The notes: a model not told the origin generated them from the letters alone. DNA of 64,000 nt from Henriciella litoralis (GCF_002088935.1 NZ_NCSS01000006.1:1954407-2018406), one strand, 5' to 3'. Shown: positions 26,065 to 35,942, counted from the stretch's first letter. A program made the numbers and translations.

Positions 26065-26607
26065 ATGAAACGCCTGACCTGCTGCCTGATAACGCTTGCT
26101 GCGCTGGCCCTGTCGGCGTGCATGTCGAAACCGGTCGCAGCGCCGCAGGACGCAGGCGGCTTCACCATCTATCTGGTACGCCACGCTGAAAAGCAGAACG
26201 GCTCCGACCCAGCCCTCACGCCCGAGGGCGAAGCGCGCGCCGCTGTGCTCGCAGAGCGCCTTCGCGCCGCTGGCATCGAGACGATCTGGTCAAGCGACTA
26301 TCGCCGTACAAACCAAACCGCCGTCCCACTCGCCGATGCGCTGGAACTCGACATCCAGATTTATGATGCAGGTGACCTTCAAAGCCTCGCCGATCAGCTC
26401 TTGAGCGATGAGAGCACCGCCCTCGTCGTTGGCCATTCCAACACAACCCCGCAACTCGCCGCACTTCTCGGCGGAGATAGCGGAACGCCGATTGATGAGG
26501 CGTCCGAATATGATCGGCTTTATGTTTTGACCGGTTTCATGGATGATGAGGTCGAGACCGACATCCAGAGGTACGGAGCCGCCTATGTCCCAGACGCATC
26601 GGACTGA
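26065..26607 (+). CDS. SixA-like histidine phosphatase lipoprotein
   Basis: 180 residues from the ATG at 26065 (CGGAGAGA ribosome site). Lipoprotein signal with lipobox LSAC at about 19, then a histidine phosphatase (phosphoglycerate-mutase-like) domain: IYLVRHAEKQ holds the catalytic RH, SSDYRRTNQT follows the family order, and VVGHSNTTPQL the second histidine. Membrane-attached and periplasmic, so not the cytosolic SixA that acts on ArcB; substrate unknown. Its end overlaps the exoD-like gene by 23 bases. Confidence 0.87.
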   Translation: MKRLTCCLITLAALALSACMSKPVAAPQDAGGFTIYLVRHAEKQNGSDPALTPEGEARAAVLAERLRAAGIETIWSSDYRRTNQTAVPLADALELDIQIYDAGDLQSLADQLLSDESTALVVGHSNTTPQLAALLGGDSGTPIDEASEYDRLYVLTGFMDDEVETDIQRYGAAYVPDASD

Positions 26608-27199
26608 GGTCAATGACATGCGCTCGCTTCTGGTGTCGCTTGGCGACCATACAGAAGGCGAGACCGTCTCGATTGAAGACCTGCTCAACGCCGTCGGGCG
26701 GCGCTCTTACGGGCCTGTGCTGCTTCTGCTGGGCTTTATCGCGGTCAGTCCGCTCTCGCTGGTGCCGGGGGCAAACTGGCTGGTCGCGCTCGTCACGCTG
26801 ATCTTTGCGACCCAGATCGTTATCGGCCTAAGATTTCCCTGGCTGCCGAAGCGCGCATTGAACGTCTCGTTTCCGCGCAAATATTTGCTGTCAGGCATCA
26901 AGGCGGCCGAGCCACACGCCTATACGGTGGACCAGATTCTGAAGCCGCGTCTGACGTTTCTGACGCGTCCGCCCTTTATCAATATCGTGGCGCTGGCCTG
27001 CGTCGCGGCGGCCTTGATCACCATACCGCTCGGGCTGGTTCCGCTTGGCCCACTTTTGCCAAGTCTCACCATTCTGTTCTTCGGCCTCGCCCTGACCGCA
27101 CGCGACGGATTTGTGCTGCTGCTTGCAGGCGCCAGCCTCGTCGGCGCAACATGTCTGCTGATCAAAATCCTGCCCCGCGTGATGAATTTCTTCACCTGA
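26585..27199 (+). CDS. Exopolysaccharide synthesis ExoD family protein
   Basis: 204 residues from the ATG at 26585 (a GGAGCC site overlaps the previous gene); MRSLLVSLG at 26618 is an alternative start. ExoD pattern: SIEDLLNAVGRRSYGPVLLLLGFIAVSPLSLVPGA, then FATQIVIGLRFPWLP, KPRLTFLTRPPF and hydrophobic helices near the end. ExoD proteins are inner-membrane proteins first linked to exopolysaccharide production; mechanism unknown. Confidence 0.88.
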   Translation: MSQTHRTEVNDMRSLLVSLGDHTEGETVSIEDLLNAVGRRSYGPVLLLLGFIAVSPLSLVPGANWLVALVTLIFATQIVIGLRFPWLPKRALNVSFPRKYLLSGIKAAEPHAYTVDQILKPRLTFLTRPPFINIVALACVAAALITIPLGLVPLGPLLPSLTILFFGLALTARDGFVLLLAGASLVGATCLLIKILPRVMNFFT

Positions 27200-27260
27200 G
27201 AAGCAGGCCGCTCATTCACCGGAACTTGATATTTTAACGATTTGGGGCGATCTAGGCGGC

Positions 27261-27710
27261 ATGAGCGCTGAGCTATATCATAATCGCGTGCTGGAACTGG
27301 CCGCCAATATTCCGCATGTCGGACCGCTTGAGGATGCTGATGCATCCGTCGAGAAGGTGTCGCGCGTGTGCGGCTCTGTTGTGCGTGTCGATATCCGGCT
27401 CAGCGAAGATGGCAAAACGGTTGAGGCGATTGGGGTCGACCCGAAAGCCTGCGCCCTCGGCCAGGCCGCAACGGCCATTCTCGCCGAGCATGCCGTCGGC
27501 GCGAGCGTCGATGAGATTTTTGCGGCGCGTGATGCGCTGAAAGCCATGCTGAAAGAGGGCGGCGAGCCGCCTGTCGGACGTTTTGCCGAATTGCGCCACC
27601 TTGAAGGCGTCGCTGACTATCCACCGCGCCACACGTCCACAATGCTGGCTTTCGAGGCAGCATGTGAGGCCATCGAGACCACGCGAACCATGCGGGCTAC
27701 AGCGGCCTGA
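27261..27710 (+). CDS. NifU-like iron-sulfur scaffold family protein
   Basis: 149 residues resembling the IscU/NifU N-terminal domain: Cys37 (RVCGSVV) and Cys64 (PKACALGQAA) match the first two cluster ligands. The third, normally in a R-x-H-C-S/A-x-L context, is replaced by Thr (RHTSTML, about residue 125); a Cys follows at 135. So it may bind a cluster differently, or not at all. Common as a divergent subfamily in alphaproteobacteria. A hairpin with the stop codon in its loop ends the gene. Confidence 0.8.
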   Translation: MSAELYHNRVLELAANIPHVGPLEDADASVEKVSRVCGSVVRVDIRLSEDGKTVEAIGVDPKACALGQAATAILAEHAVGASVDEIFAARDALKAMLKEGGEPPVGRFAELRHLEGVADYPPRHTSTMLAFEAACEAIETTRTMRATAA

Positions 27711-27726
27711 ACGCCCCGCTGTAGCC
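27695..27726 (+). terminator. Perfect 11-bp hairpin over the 3' end of the NifU-like gene
   Basis: GGCTACAGCGG (27695-27705) / CCGCTGTAGCC (27716-27726) with the TGA stop (27708-27710) inside the loop. No T tract follows. It could protect the mRNA end or limit read-through into yidD. Confidence 0.5.
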
Positions 27727-27818
27727 AGATGTCGGCATTTATCGCAGCCCTATCGGGTTGTGAGCCGCACCCCGCGCGTCTAGAACCGCTTTCACCAGAA
27801 CAATAACCGGAAACCGGT

Positions 27819-28139
27819 ATGCCCGCCCTTCGCAGGAAAGCCGCTTATGCGGCCCTAAAGGCCTACAAGATGACATTGTCCCCCGCCTTTCAGGTGTTTG
27901 GGGCGCACTGCCGTCATGTGCCGACCTGTAGCGAGTATTGCGCTGAATGCGTGTCCCGGCACGGCATGTGGACAGGAGGCTGGATGACCCTCGCCCGCCT
28001 GTCACGCTGTCGGCCCGGAGGCTCATCAGGTTTCGATCCGGCCCCGGAGAAAGCAAATCCTTCACCTTTCTGGGCTCCATGGAGAGCTGGAGACTGGTCT
28101 CTGGGCGAGAGAAAATTTCCCGGCAACCAGCCAGAATGA
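27819..28139 (+). CDS. yidD: Membrane protein insertion efficiency factor YidD
   Basis: 106 residues of the YidD family: the cysteine-rich core CRHVPTCSEYCAECVSRHG and the later RLSRCRPGGSSGFDPAPEK. YidD sits at the inner membrane and assists YidC/Sec insertion. The C-terminal 25 residues (FWAPWRAGDWSLGERKFPGN) are a clade-specific tail. It stops 18 bases before thrS on the same strand. Confidence 0.93.
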   Translation: MPALRRKAAYAALKAYKMTLSPAFQVFGAHCRHVPTCSEYCAECVSRHGMWTGGWMTLARLSRCRPGGSSGFDPAPEKANPSPFWAPWRAGDWSLGERKFPGNQPE

Positions 28140-28157
28140 ATTTGAAAAGCAAGACTC

Positions 28158-30137
28158 ATGATTAATGTAACGCTTCCCGATGGATCGGTGCGACAATACG
28201 AAGACGGCGCGAGCGCGTCCGATGTTGCCATGTCGATCTCTCCCGGCCTGCACAAGGCGGCCCTCGCCGCCAAGGTGGACGGGGAAATGTATGATTTGAA
28301 CCGGCCGCTACCCGGCGATGTGCAAGTTGCCATCGTAACGGCACGTGACCAGGACGGCCTCGAGCTTCTGCGCCATGACGCGGCACACGTGCTCGCTCAG
28401 GCCGTTCAGGAACTCTATCCAGATACGCAGGTCACGATCGGCCCTGTGATCGATGACGGCTTCTATTACGACTTTGCCCGCGAGAAGCCTTTCTCGACGG
28501 AAGACTTTGAGCGCATCGAGGACAAGATGCGTGAGATCGTCGACAAGGACTATCCGATCATCCGCGAGGTCTGGTCAAAGGAAGAGGCCATCAAGACGTT
28601 CAAGGAGATCGGCGAGGACTATAAGGCGCAGATCATCGACGACATCATCCCGCCGGGCGAGGAAATCTCGGTCTACAAGCAAGGCGACTGGTTCGACCTC
28701 TGCCGTGGGCCGCACCTGCCATCGACGGGCAAACTGCCCAAGGCCTTCAAGCTGATGAAGCTTGCCGGGGCCTATTGGCGCGGCGATCATCGCAACGAGA
28801 TGCTGCAACGCATGTACGGCACGGCCTGGGCGAATGAGAAAGACCTCAAGGCCCATCTCGTCCGTCTCGAAGAGGCCGAAAAGCGCGACCACCGCAAGCT
28901 TGGCCGTGAGCTCGACCTCTTCCACCTCGATGGCATGGCCGCCGCCGGGTCTGTCTTCTGGCACGCCAAGGGCTACACGATCTGGCGTCAGATCGAATCC
29001 TATATGCGCCGCCAGCTCGACGCTGAAGGCTATGACGAGATCAAGACACCGCAGCTGATGGACTCGGTCCAGTGGGAGAAATCCGGTCACTGGGGCAAGT
29101 ATCGCGAGAACATGTTCATCGTCCCTGACTTCATCCCCGAGGGTGAAGAGGGCGTTGAAATCTCCGTGCCTGAAGACGCCAAGCTGATGGCATTGAAACC
29201 GATGAACTGCCCGGCCCATGTCGAGGTGTTCAAGCAGGGACAGAAATCCTATCGCGACCTGCCCTTGCGGCTGGCCGAGTTTGGCTGCTGTCACCGCAAT
29301 GAGCCGCACGGCGCCATTCATGGCATCATGCGGGTGCGCCAGTTCACGCAGGATGATGCGCACATCTTCTGCCGCGAAGACCAGATCGTCGAGGAATCGA
29401 TCAAGTTCTGCCGCCTTCTGGAAAGCGTCTATCGCGATTTCGGCTTTGAAGAGATCGCGGTGAAGCTCTCGACGCGTCCTGATGTTCGCGCCGGCAGCGA
29501 CGAGACGTGGGACCGGGCCGAAAAAGGCCTGAAGGACGCCGTCGATGCGGCAGGGCTTCCTTGTGAAATCCTGCCGGGCGAAGGCGCGTTCTATGGACCG
29601 AAGCTCGAATTCCAGCTGACGGATGCCATCGGCCGTGTCTGGCAATGCGGAACGTTGCAACTCGACTATGTGCTGCCGGAGCGGCTCGGTGCCGAATACG
29701 CAGCATCGGATGGCTCAAAACAGCGCCCCGTCATGTTGCACCGGGCGATCCTCGGCTCCATGGAGCGGTTTATCGGCATCCTGATCGAGGAATTTGCCGG
29801 TGCGTTCCCGATGTGGCTCGCGCCTGTGCAGGTCATCGTCGCGACGATCACGTCCGAAGCCGACGACTATGCCGACAAGGCGGCCGAGACGCTTCGGGCG
29901 GCTGGTCTCCGGGTCGAAGTCGACAAGCGCAATGAGAAGATCAACTACAAGGTCCGCGAGCATTCGCTTCAGAAAGTGCCCGTGATTGCCGTTGTCGGCG
30001 AACGGGAGGCCGCCGAAGGCACGCTTGCGCTTCGCCGGTTCGGCTCGAAAGGCCAGCAAATCCTGGGCCTCAGCGAAACGGCCGCCCAACTCGCCGATGA
30101 GGCGACGGCGCCAGACCTGAAACGGGCGAAGGCCTGA
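28158..30137 (+). CDS. thrS: Threonyl-tRNA synthetase
   Basis: Class II synthetase of 659 residues: TGS domain (1-65, starting [16 protein letters not shown]), editing/SAD domain with the HxxxH-type [14 protein letters not shown] near 75 and a Cys/His pair around 180-190, catalytic core with [32 protein letters not shown], and C-terminal anticodon domain ([16 protein letters not shown]). Followed after one base by the O-antigen-ligase-like gene. Confidence 0.98.
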   Translation: MINVTLPDGSVRQYEDGASASDVAMSISPGLHKAALAAKVDGEMYDLNRPLPGDVQVAIVTARDQDGLELLRHDAAHVLAQAVQELYPDTQVTIGPVIDDGFYYDFAREKPFSTEDFERIEDKMREIVDKDYPIIREVWSKEEAIKTFKEIGEDYKAQIIDDIIPPGEEISVYKQGDWFDLCRGPHLPSTGKLPKAFKLMKLAGAYWRGDHRNEMLQRMYGTAWANEKDLKAHLVRLEEAEKRDHRKLGRELDLFHLDGMAAAGSVFWHAKGYTIWRQIESYMRRQLDAEGYDEIKTPQLMDSVQWEKSGHWGKYRENMFIVPDFIPEGEEGVEISVPEDAKLMALKPMNCPAHVEVFKQGQKSYRDLPLRLAEFGCCHRNEPHGAIHGIMRVRQFTQDDAHIFCREDQIVEESIKFCRLLESVYRDFGFEEIAVKLSTRPDVRAGSDETWDRAEKGLKDAVDAAGLPCEILPGEGAFYGPKLEFQLTDAIGRVWQCGTLQLDYVLPERLGAEYAASDGSKQRPVMLHRAILGSMERFIGILIEEFAGAFPMWLAPVQVIVATITSEADDYADKAAETLRAAGLRVEVDKRNEKINYKVREHSLQKVPVIAVVGEREAAEGTLALRRFGSKGQQILGLSETAAQLADEATAPDLKRAKA

Positions 30138-30138
30138 T

Positions 30139-31413
30139 ATGACAGAGCGCCGCGGCATTAGTTATGCGACCATACTGGCCGCGGCGTTCATCTTATGGCT
30201 GCCGGTGGCGCTCTTCGGCACGCAAGGCTACTCCAGCCTTGTCGGGTTAACCGCCATCGCAGCAGCCTTCTATGTGCGTTGGACGCGTTTCAATCTGCTG
30301 GTGATCGCCCTCGCCGCGCTCGCGGTCTGGGCGGCGACCAGCAGCATCTGGTCGGCGGTGTCCCAGTCGGTTCTTGTCGGAAATCTTTCCGAAGGCACCT
30401 TCAACATGGAGGCGGCTGGTCTCAGGATCGTACTGACCCTGTTTGCGTCTGTCCTGACCTTTGCCGCAGCCTTGCGGATAAAGCCCGGACGGTATCGAAT
30501 CTCCCTCACAATCATCGGGGTCATGCTGGCCGTGCATGGCGCCGGCACCTTCGCCATGGCCCTGCTGCCGGAGGGCGCACTTGATCTCTATGCCCCCTTC
30601 AGCGACCGCACGACGGAAGCGCCGCTGAATATTCTGCGAAGTGCAAATGCATTCCTGTTGGGGCTTCCCATTTTGCTCGGGCTTTTGATGATGATCGGCG
30701 GGCGCGCGCGCTGGCCCATCGCAGCTGCGCTTCTGGTGGCCTCGCTAGTCGCGTTCTCCCTGCTCGGATCGGATGTCTCAGTGCTGGGCATTGTGCTGAT
30801 CAGTGCGGCGCTGATCGTCACCACACTATTTGCCCGTTCCGGCTTCAAGCTTCTGCTGATTGCCATCTCGATTTTCATTCTGGCCTCCCCTCTCATTCTG
30901 GGCGTCGGCGGCGGCGCGCTGGCGAAAGCCGGATTGCCTCTTCCAACCTCGTTCCAGTCACGGCTCTGGGCCTGGCAACTCACCACAGAGAAAGTCGCCG
31001 AACGCCCCATTCTCGGGCACGGCATCGAGGCCTCGAAAGGGTGGCGCGAAACCTTTGGCGACCACCCTGACCTCTTAAAGCAGATCGTCGCTGACACCGG
31101 CATCAACGATGGACGCTGGGAGTATTACCGTATCCTGCCCGGCCACCCGCATAATATGGGTCTGCAATTGTGGGCGGAGACAGGGCTCATCGGCGTCTCA
31201 CTTGCCGTGCTGTGCCTTCTGCTCATAGCCTGGAAATTACCGCCACCCGAGCGTTTGCCACTCGCCAGCCGGGTCGCCGCTGCCGCGCTGATCGGCGCGA
31301 GCTTTGCTCTGTTCAGCCTGTCCTATAGCGTCTGGAACGAGGCGTTCTGGGCCACGATAGGCATCGCCGCAGCCGGAATCGTCCTCATCCATCGCGCCAG
31401 TCAGCCCCGATGA
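30139..31413 (+). CDS. O-antigen ligase / polymerase-like (Wzy/WaaL) membrane protein
   Basis: 424 residues with ten or more membrane helices and one large extracytoplasmic loop at about 270-345, holding GHGIEASKGWRETFGDH and the motif HPHNMGLQLWAETG, the histidine region of O-antigen ligases and polymerases. It would join or polymerise glycans at the periplasmic face. Start is one base after the thrS stop and its end overlaps the next glycosyltransferase by ATGA, so all three are probably co-translated. Confidence 0.85.
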   Translation: MTERRGISYATILAAAFILWLPVALFGTQGYSSLVGLTAIAAAFYVRWTRFNLLVIALAALAVWAATSSIWSAVSQSVLVGNLSEGTFNMEAAGLRIVLTLFASVLTFAAALRIKPGRYRISLTIIGVMLAVHGAGTFAMALLPEGALDLYAPFSDRTTEAPLNILRSANAFLLGLPILLGLLMMIGGRARWPIAAALLVASLVAFSLLGSDVSVLGIVLISAALIVTTLFARSGFKLLLIAISIFILASPLILGVGGGALAKAGLPLPTSFQSRLWAWQLTTEKVAERPILGHGIEASKGWRETFGDHPDLLKQIVADTGINDGRWEYYRILPGHPHNMGLQLWAETGLIGVSLAVLCLLLIAWKLPPPERLPLASRVAAAALIGASFALFSLSYSVWNEAFWATIGIAAAGIVLIHRASQPR

Positions 31414-32243
31414 CAGAGCCCGTCACAACCGCACTCGTGGTGACTTACCATACCGGGCCACGCCTGCATGAGTGCCTGCACGCGCTGGATGGTGACCCCG
31501 CCGTCAGTTTCATCCGCATCGTCAACAATGGAAATCCCCCTGAGGAGTCCGCCTGGCTGCAAGCCTTTGCAGATGCGCGTGAGACCGTCACGCTGCTGGA
31601 CGAAGTTGGAAATATCGGCTTTGGCCGCGCGGTGAATTTTGCGTCGGAGCGCGCCCCGGACGGCAATCTGCTCATCATCAATCCTGATGCTGTGCTGAAG
31701 CGCGGCTCCGTCGAGAAGATGATCAAGGCCGCGAGCGCGCTGCCCGCGCCATGGATTGTGGGCGGCAAGATTTTCGATAAATGGGGCGTGGAGAACCGGG
31801 GGCCACGGCGCCGGAAACTCACCCTGTTTCGCGCCCTGACGACATATGCGGGCTGGAACACCTGGACGCTCGAGGCCACGCCAGCGCCGCGCGAACCGGT
31901 GCCGATGGATGTCGTGTCAGGCGCGCTGATGCTCACCGACACAAAGAGCTTCGCACTGCTTAAAGGCTTCGACGAGCGCTATTTCATGCATGTTGAGGAT
32001 GTTGATATCTGCCGCCGCGCGGGCGAGGCCGGTGGCTGTGTCATGTACGTTCCGGATGCAGGGGCGCTCCACTATGGCGCCACCTCTGACGCGCCGTCGA
32101 AAACGGTTGCTGCGTATAAGGGGGACAGCCTTGCCCACTATTTCAGGAAGTTCGCTTCCAATCCGGCTGAGAGGCTGCTGGCCGAACTGATCACGCCGAT
32201 CATCACGGCCATTCTTGTGTCTCGGGCGAAAGATCAGGGCTGA
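31410..32243 (+). CDS. Family 2 glycosyltransferase (rhamnosyltransferase-like)
   Basis: 277 residues; GT-A pattern TALVVTYHTGPRLHECLHAL, IRIVNNGNPP, NLLIINPDAVL (metal site), and the typical DVVSGALMLTDTKSF, FDERYFMHVEDVDICRRAG, all of the WbbL/rhamnosyltransferase type. Cytosolic, probably building a surface polysaccharide used by the adjacent ligase-like protein. Convergent with and overlapping the DUF4340 gene by 10 bases. Confidence 0.9.
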   Translation: MTEPVTTALVVTYHTGPRLHECLHALDGDPAVSFIRIVNNGNPPEESAWLQAFADARETVTLLDEVGNIGFGRAVNFASERAPDGNLLIINPDAVLKRGSVEKMIKAASALPAPWIVGGKIFDKWGVENRGPRRRKLTLFRALTTYAGWNTWTLEATPAPREPVPMDVVSGALMLTDTKSFALLKGFDERYFMHVEDVDICRRAGEAGGCVMYVPDAGALHYGATSDAPSKTVAAYKGDSLAHYFRKFASNPAERLLAELITPIITAILVSRAKDQG

Positions 32244-33295
32244 AAATCTGTGGGCGGTGGGGGAACACCTTCGGAGGGTTCCGCGCGACTTACGAGTGAC
32301 GAGACATCCGGCGCAAATTCGCGCCAGTCATATTCAGTCAATTTGAACGCCCACCCCTGAGCCTTGTCATTGATCGTCCGCGCGCGGCGGGCCCCCTCAC
32401 CAGCCTCCACGGCTCTCAAGGTTGCCCAATAACCATCTTCCTCGCGCCAGGCCCGCAAGTCGATTTCGAGGCCATCGAAGGTTCCCGAGATGTGGCGAGC
32501 GACGGGGCGGCCTGAGAGGTCACTTTCTGCTTTGACGTCAACAGGCATGAACCGCGAGATCGCAAGTGCCGAGGTCGACACCGCAAGAGAGCTCCGGATT
32601 TCGTCATTCTGGAATGGCGGCGCAGGCGTGAAGCTTCTGGCGCTCCCGCCCGGAGGCCGCGTGAGATAAATGGAATCGCCGGATGCGTCGGTCATGCGGA
32701 CCGCCGAAATACTGGACGCATCGATATTGATGATGTCGAGATCGAGCCAGGCCTCATGGGTATAGAGCGGCGGCAGTTCCCCATTGACCTGAAACGCAAT
32801 ATTCTCCCGGGGCGCCCGCGCATAGAGCTGGTCGCCGCGGCGGCCTGTAATCATCTCGGCAGTCTTGGCCCCATCGCTGGCGAACACCTCGACCAGAACT
32901 CCATTGCCCCCCTCTGTCGGATCACCGAGGCCAAGCCGGCTGAGCCTGTTCGGGTCTGACGTGCGCCGTGCGCCCCATGTCAGGGTTTCGAGACCTTCGG
33001 CGAGTGTGTTCAACCGATCCATCCGCACCGGATATCCGCCTGTTTCTTCCATCACCCATTGCTCCCCGCGCCGCTCCAGCGTGTAGCTTTCATCGGCCAT
33101 GGTGATCTTGATGCGCCCGGTATCTGCGCGAACGGCTGAAAAATTCTTCAGGACCGGGCTGCCGGTTCTCGGGCTGACATCGCTTTGCGCCGGCCGGAAC
33201 AGAACCAACAGCAGAAGCGCCACCCAGAGCCCGGCTGCAACGAGCGACAGGCGTCTGATGACATGCATGCGGCGATTATCCAGCCTCACACTCAT
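32234..33295 (-). CDS. DUF4340 domain-containing protein of a Gld-type ABC operon
   Basis: 353 residues from the ATG at 33295, which overlaps the GldG-like stop as ATGA. One N-terminal membrane helix (RLSLVAAGLWVALLLLVLFR) and a periplasmic DUF4340 domain with repeated beta units (ITMADESYTLERRGEQWVME, VLVEVFASDGAKTAEMITGR, LEIDLRAWREEDGYWATL). DUF4340 proteins accompany GldFG-type ABC transporters; role unknown. Last gene of the operon. Confidence 0.86.
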   Translation of the reverse strand: MSVRLDNRRMHVIRRLSLVAAGLWVALLLLVLFRPAQSDVSPRTGSPVLKNFSAVRADTGRIKITMADESYTLERRGEQWVMEETGGYPVRMDRLNTLAEGLETLTWGARRTSDPNRLSRLGLGDPTEGGNGVLVEVFASDGAKTAEMITGRRGDQLYARAPRENIAFQVNGELPPLYTHEAWLDLDIINIDASSISAVRMTDASGDSIYLTRPPGGSARSFTPAPPFQNDEIRSSLAVSTSALAISRFMPVDVKAESDLSGRPVARHISGTFDGLEIDLRAWREEDGYWATLRAVEAGEGARRARTINDKAQGWAFKLTEYDWREFAPDVSSLVSRAEPSEGVPPPPTDFQP

Positions 33296-35181
33296 GACGG
33301 GCCTACCTTGCGGCGCCGCCACCAGACAAACAGGCCAATCAGGCCGATCAGAATGGCGCCGCCAAATATGTTGATGAATTTCAGCCAGCCTTCGAGCGCA
33401 TCGATCTCACGCCGGAAATCGCGCTCGATTGACCGCAATCTTGAGCGCGTTTCGACGATGTCAGTCCTCAGCTCGGCAAGCTCGGACCGCTCTTCATCAG
33501 TCAGCGTCGCTTCCAGATCACCTTCAAAAAAGCCATCCGTTGATCCGATCTGCTGCAGCTCCTGCAAGCGCGCCTGCGCCTCGGCCAGACGGTTTTCAAG
33601 CTGTGCCTGTTCGCCAAAGAAGCGCGCCTGCGCTTCGTCGCGCATGGCTTCCACACGCGACATCGGCCGGCGGCTGGACGCTCTCGCGCGCAGGCTGAGA
33701 AGGTTTGCATCGCCGGACATGACGTCGAGGGCGTTCATCAGCAGGGCGCCATTGTCGGCGAAGGCCGTGGCTGACTCCAGATCAACATAAAGGCCGTCAT
33801 CCACCATATCAGCGTCTGACAGGATGAGGATCTCAGCGTCGCGTTCACTGGAGGCGATATGCGGCTGCGCGGTTTGCGCCGAGGCCCGCACAAGCTCTGC
33901 CAGAACCGGATCATCCGGCACGGCTGGCGGCGGGGCGCCATCAGGGAAGGCGGAAACGAGTGCCCCATGCAGGCGCACTGCGAGCGGTTTTTCGCCCTCG
34001 ACCGGTTCATAAAGCGCGAGCGTGTCCTGGACGGACAAATCCTTCACCGCCTCTTCAGCCGGGATCCAGGACGGTGCCTCGCCGGTATGGATCAGCACTT
34101 CGACATCAAAGGGCGACGCCTCGTCGATCTCCAACGCCCCGGGCGCGCCAAAATTGACAGTCCGTGAAAGTTCTGCGGTGATCAGGCTATCACGCGACAT
34201 CATGGCAGGCGGCGCCGCCAGATAGAGCGGGTGGCGGACGACATTCGTACGCCCTTCGCCAACAGGCGCCTGAATCGGCAACGCGCTTTCAGTATCAGCG
34301 ACGGCCTCCTCTGAGAGGTGCACGCCCCACACATCGCCGAACCGGCCCAGGTCAGAGCGTATCTGCCGCTCGCGCAGTCCGCCAAACTCACTGCCGGGTG
34401 CAGTCTTGGCCGCCGGATCGACCAGAATAATTGCCCTGCCCTTGCGCAGGAGAAACTGGTCAATCAGCCAGGTCTGCCAGTCATCGAGGTCCGGCGGATG
34501 GACCATCAGCAAGACGTCCATATCCTCCGGCAGGGCATAGAAGTCTTCATCGATCTGCGTGATGTTGAAGCTCTTGGCCGCTTCCTGAAGGAAGGAATAG
34601 CCCGCGCCCTGACCGTCGCCCTGCATGCCTTGCAGCGTGCTCAGAATTCCGACGGTCGGTGGCTCTGGCCGGTCAAGACGCGCGATGAGACGGGTAAGGT
34701 CATATTCCAGCGTTTCTTCCTGCTCCGGCGCCAGAAAGGGAATGACGCGTTGATCGTCGATCGTGTTGCGACCGATAATCCCAAAATAGAGCGGGTCCTC
34801 ACCATTCGTATCGACCGCGACGATGCCAGCGGCGACCGCTTCATCCTCAGCTTCAGAGAATGGCAGCGGATCGATCTCGCGCACGCGGAGATTAGCGCCC
34901 GCTTCGGCCCGATACGCCTGCAGCAGCTCTCTCACGCGGGTCGCATAGGCGCGGACAGCTGGATATTCCTGACCGACGCGGCGGGTGTAAACGAAGGTCA
35001 GATCCACCGGCTCTTGCAGATTTTGCAGCGCCGATACCGTCCCATCAGACAAGGTGTAGAGACTGGCCTCGGTAAAATCGGCCCGGGCCCCGCGCAATAG
35101 CGGCTGTATGATGAGCGTGGCGGCGATGAAAATCGCCAGCAGCAGCGCGGTCGCAACCGGAAGGAAACTACGCGGGCTCAT
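33292..35181 (-). CDS. GldG-family ABC transporter-associated protein
   Basis: 629 residues. N-terminal membrane helix, then a large periplasmic region related to GldG/IFT52 (DLTFVYTRRVGQEYPAVRAY, DVLLMVHPPDLDDWQTWLIDQFLLRKGRAIILVDP), a coiled coil near 505-590 (EAMRDEAQARFFGEQAQLEN to SIERDFRREIDALEGW) and a C-terminal membrane helix ending WWRRRKVGPS. Overlaps both neighbours by four bases. In Bacteroidetes GldFG serve gliding; elsewhere the substrate is unknown. Confidence 0.87.
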   Translation of the reverse strand: MSPRSFLPVATALLLAIFIAATLIIQPLLRGARADFTEASLYTLSDGTVSALQNLQEPVDLTFVYTRRVGQEYPAVRAYATRVRELLQAYRAEAGANLRVREIDPLPFSEAEDEAVAAGIVAVDTNGEDPLYFGIIGRNTIDDQRVIPFLAPEQEETLEYDLTRLIARLDRPEPPTVGILSTLQGMQGDGQGAGYSFLQEAAKSFNITQIDEDFYALPEDMDVLLMVHPPDLDDWQTWLIDQFLLRKGRAIILVDPAAKTAPGSEFGGLRERQIRSDLGRFGDVWGVHLSEEAVADTESALPIQAPVGEGRTNVVRHPLYLAAPPAMMSRDSLITAELSRTVNFGAPGALEIDEASPFDVEVLIHTGEAPSWIPAEEAVKDLSVQDTLALYEPVEGEKPLAVRLHGALVSAFPDGAPPPAVPDDPVLAELVRASAQTAQPHIASSERDAEILILSDADMVDDGLYVDLESATAFADNGALLMNALDVMSGDANLLSLRARASSRRPMSRVEAMRDEAQARFFGEQAQLENRLAEAQARLQELQQIGSTDGFFEGDLEATLTDEERSELAELRTDIVETRSRLRSIERDFRREIDALEGWLKFINIFGGAILIGLIGLFVWWRRRKVGPS

Positions 35182-35942
35182 CGCATCGCCCCGCGTCGCT
35201 GCGACACCCAGATCACATTCAGCGCAAGACAGAGCGCCACAAAACCGATGAAGAACAGCACCGAGCGTACTTCAAGAACGCCGCGCTCAGCTGTCTCAAA
35301 ATGCGTGAGGAAGGAGAACTGGGCCGCAAGGTCGCCGACCCCGGCTCCGAGCGCGCCCGAAATCGCACCGAGCACCATCGGCCAACCTGCTGCCGTGAAC
35401 ACAAAGGCCACCACAACGCCGATGACATAAGACAGCACCTGACTGCTCAGCAGCGAAGAAATGGCCGCGCCAATCGCAAGATAGGCCCCCGCCATCAGCG
35501 CGCTCATCAGATAGGTCAGCAGAATGGCGGAGTTATCCGGAGCGCCGAGATAATTGACCGTCATCCACATTGGGGTCGTCAGGGCGAGGGCCAGTAAGGC
35601 CACCGTCCAGGCGGCCAAGAGCTTGCCGATGGCGAGCCCGGTAATGGTGATCGGCAAGGACATCAGCAATTCGGTTGTGCCAGCCGCGCTTTCATCAGAC
35701 CAGAGCCGCATCGACAGCGCCGGCAGAAAGATCATGAACAGCCAGGGATGCCAGTAGAAGAAGGGCTGAAGGTCAGCGACGCCCGTATCGAAGAACCGCG
35801 AGGCTTCCCAGGTGAAAAAGCCAAGAAGCATGAGGAATATGGCGATGAACACATAGGCGAGCGGCGTCGCGAAATAGGCCCTCAGCTCACGGATGTAGCT
35901 CGCCCGCAGCCCGGTCATCGTATCCTTCATCCAACCCTTCAT
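35178..35942 (-). CDS. ABC-2 type permease, GldF-like
   Basis: 254 residues, six membrane helices: YIRELRAYFATPLAYVFIAI at the start, LQPFFYWHPWLFMIFLPALS, then MSLPITITGLAIGKLLAAW, the usual NosY/GldF order, and a last helix near 230. Pairs with the ATPase upstream (ATGA overlap) and the GldG-like gene downstream (four-base overlap). Exporter subunit of unknown substrate. Confidence 0.9.
   Translation of the reverse strand: MKGWMKDTMTGLRASYIRELRAYFATPLAYVFIAIFLMLLGFFTWEASRFFDTGVADLQPFFYWHPWLFMIFLPALSMRLWSDESAAGTTELLMSLPITITGLAIGKLLAAWTVALLALALTTPMWMTVNYLGAPDNSAILLTYLMSALMAGAYLAIGAAISSLLSSQVLSYVIGVVVAFVFTAAGWPMVLGAISGALGAGVGDLAAQFSFLTHFETAERGVLEVRSVLFFIGFVALCLALNVIWVSQRRGAMR

Noticed and set aside
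28575-29660. 361-residue open frame antisense to thrS
   Set aside because: Shadow of thrS; no ribosome site and no recognisable motif.
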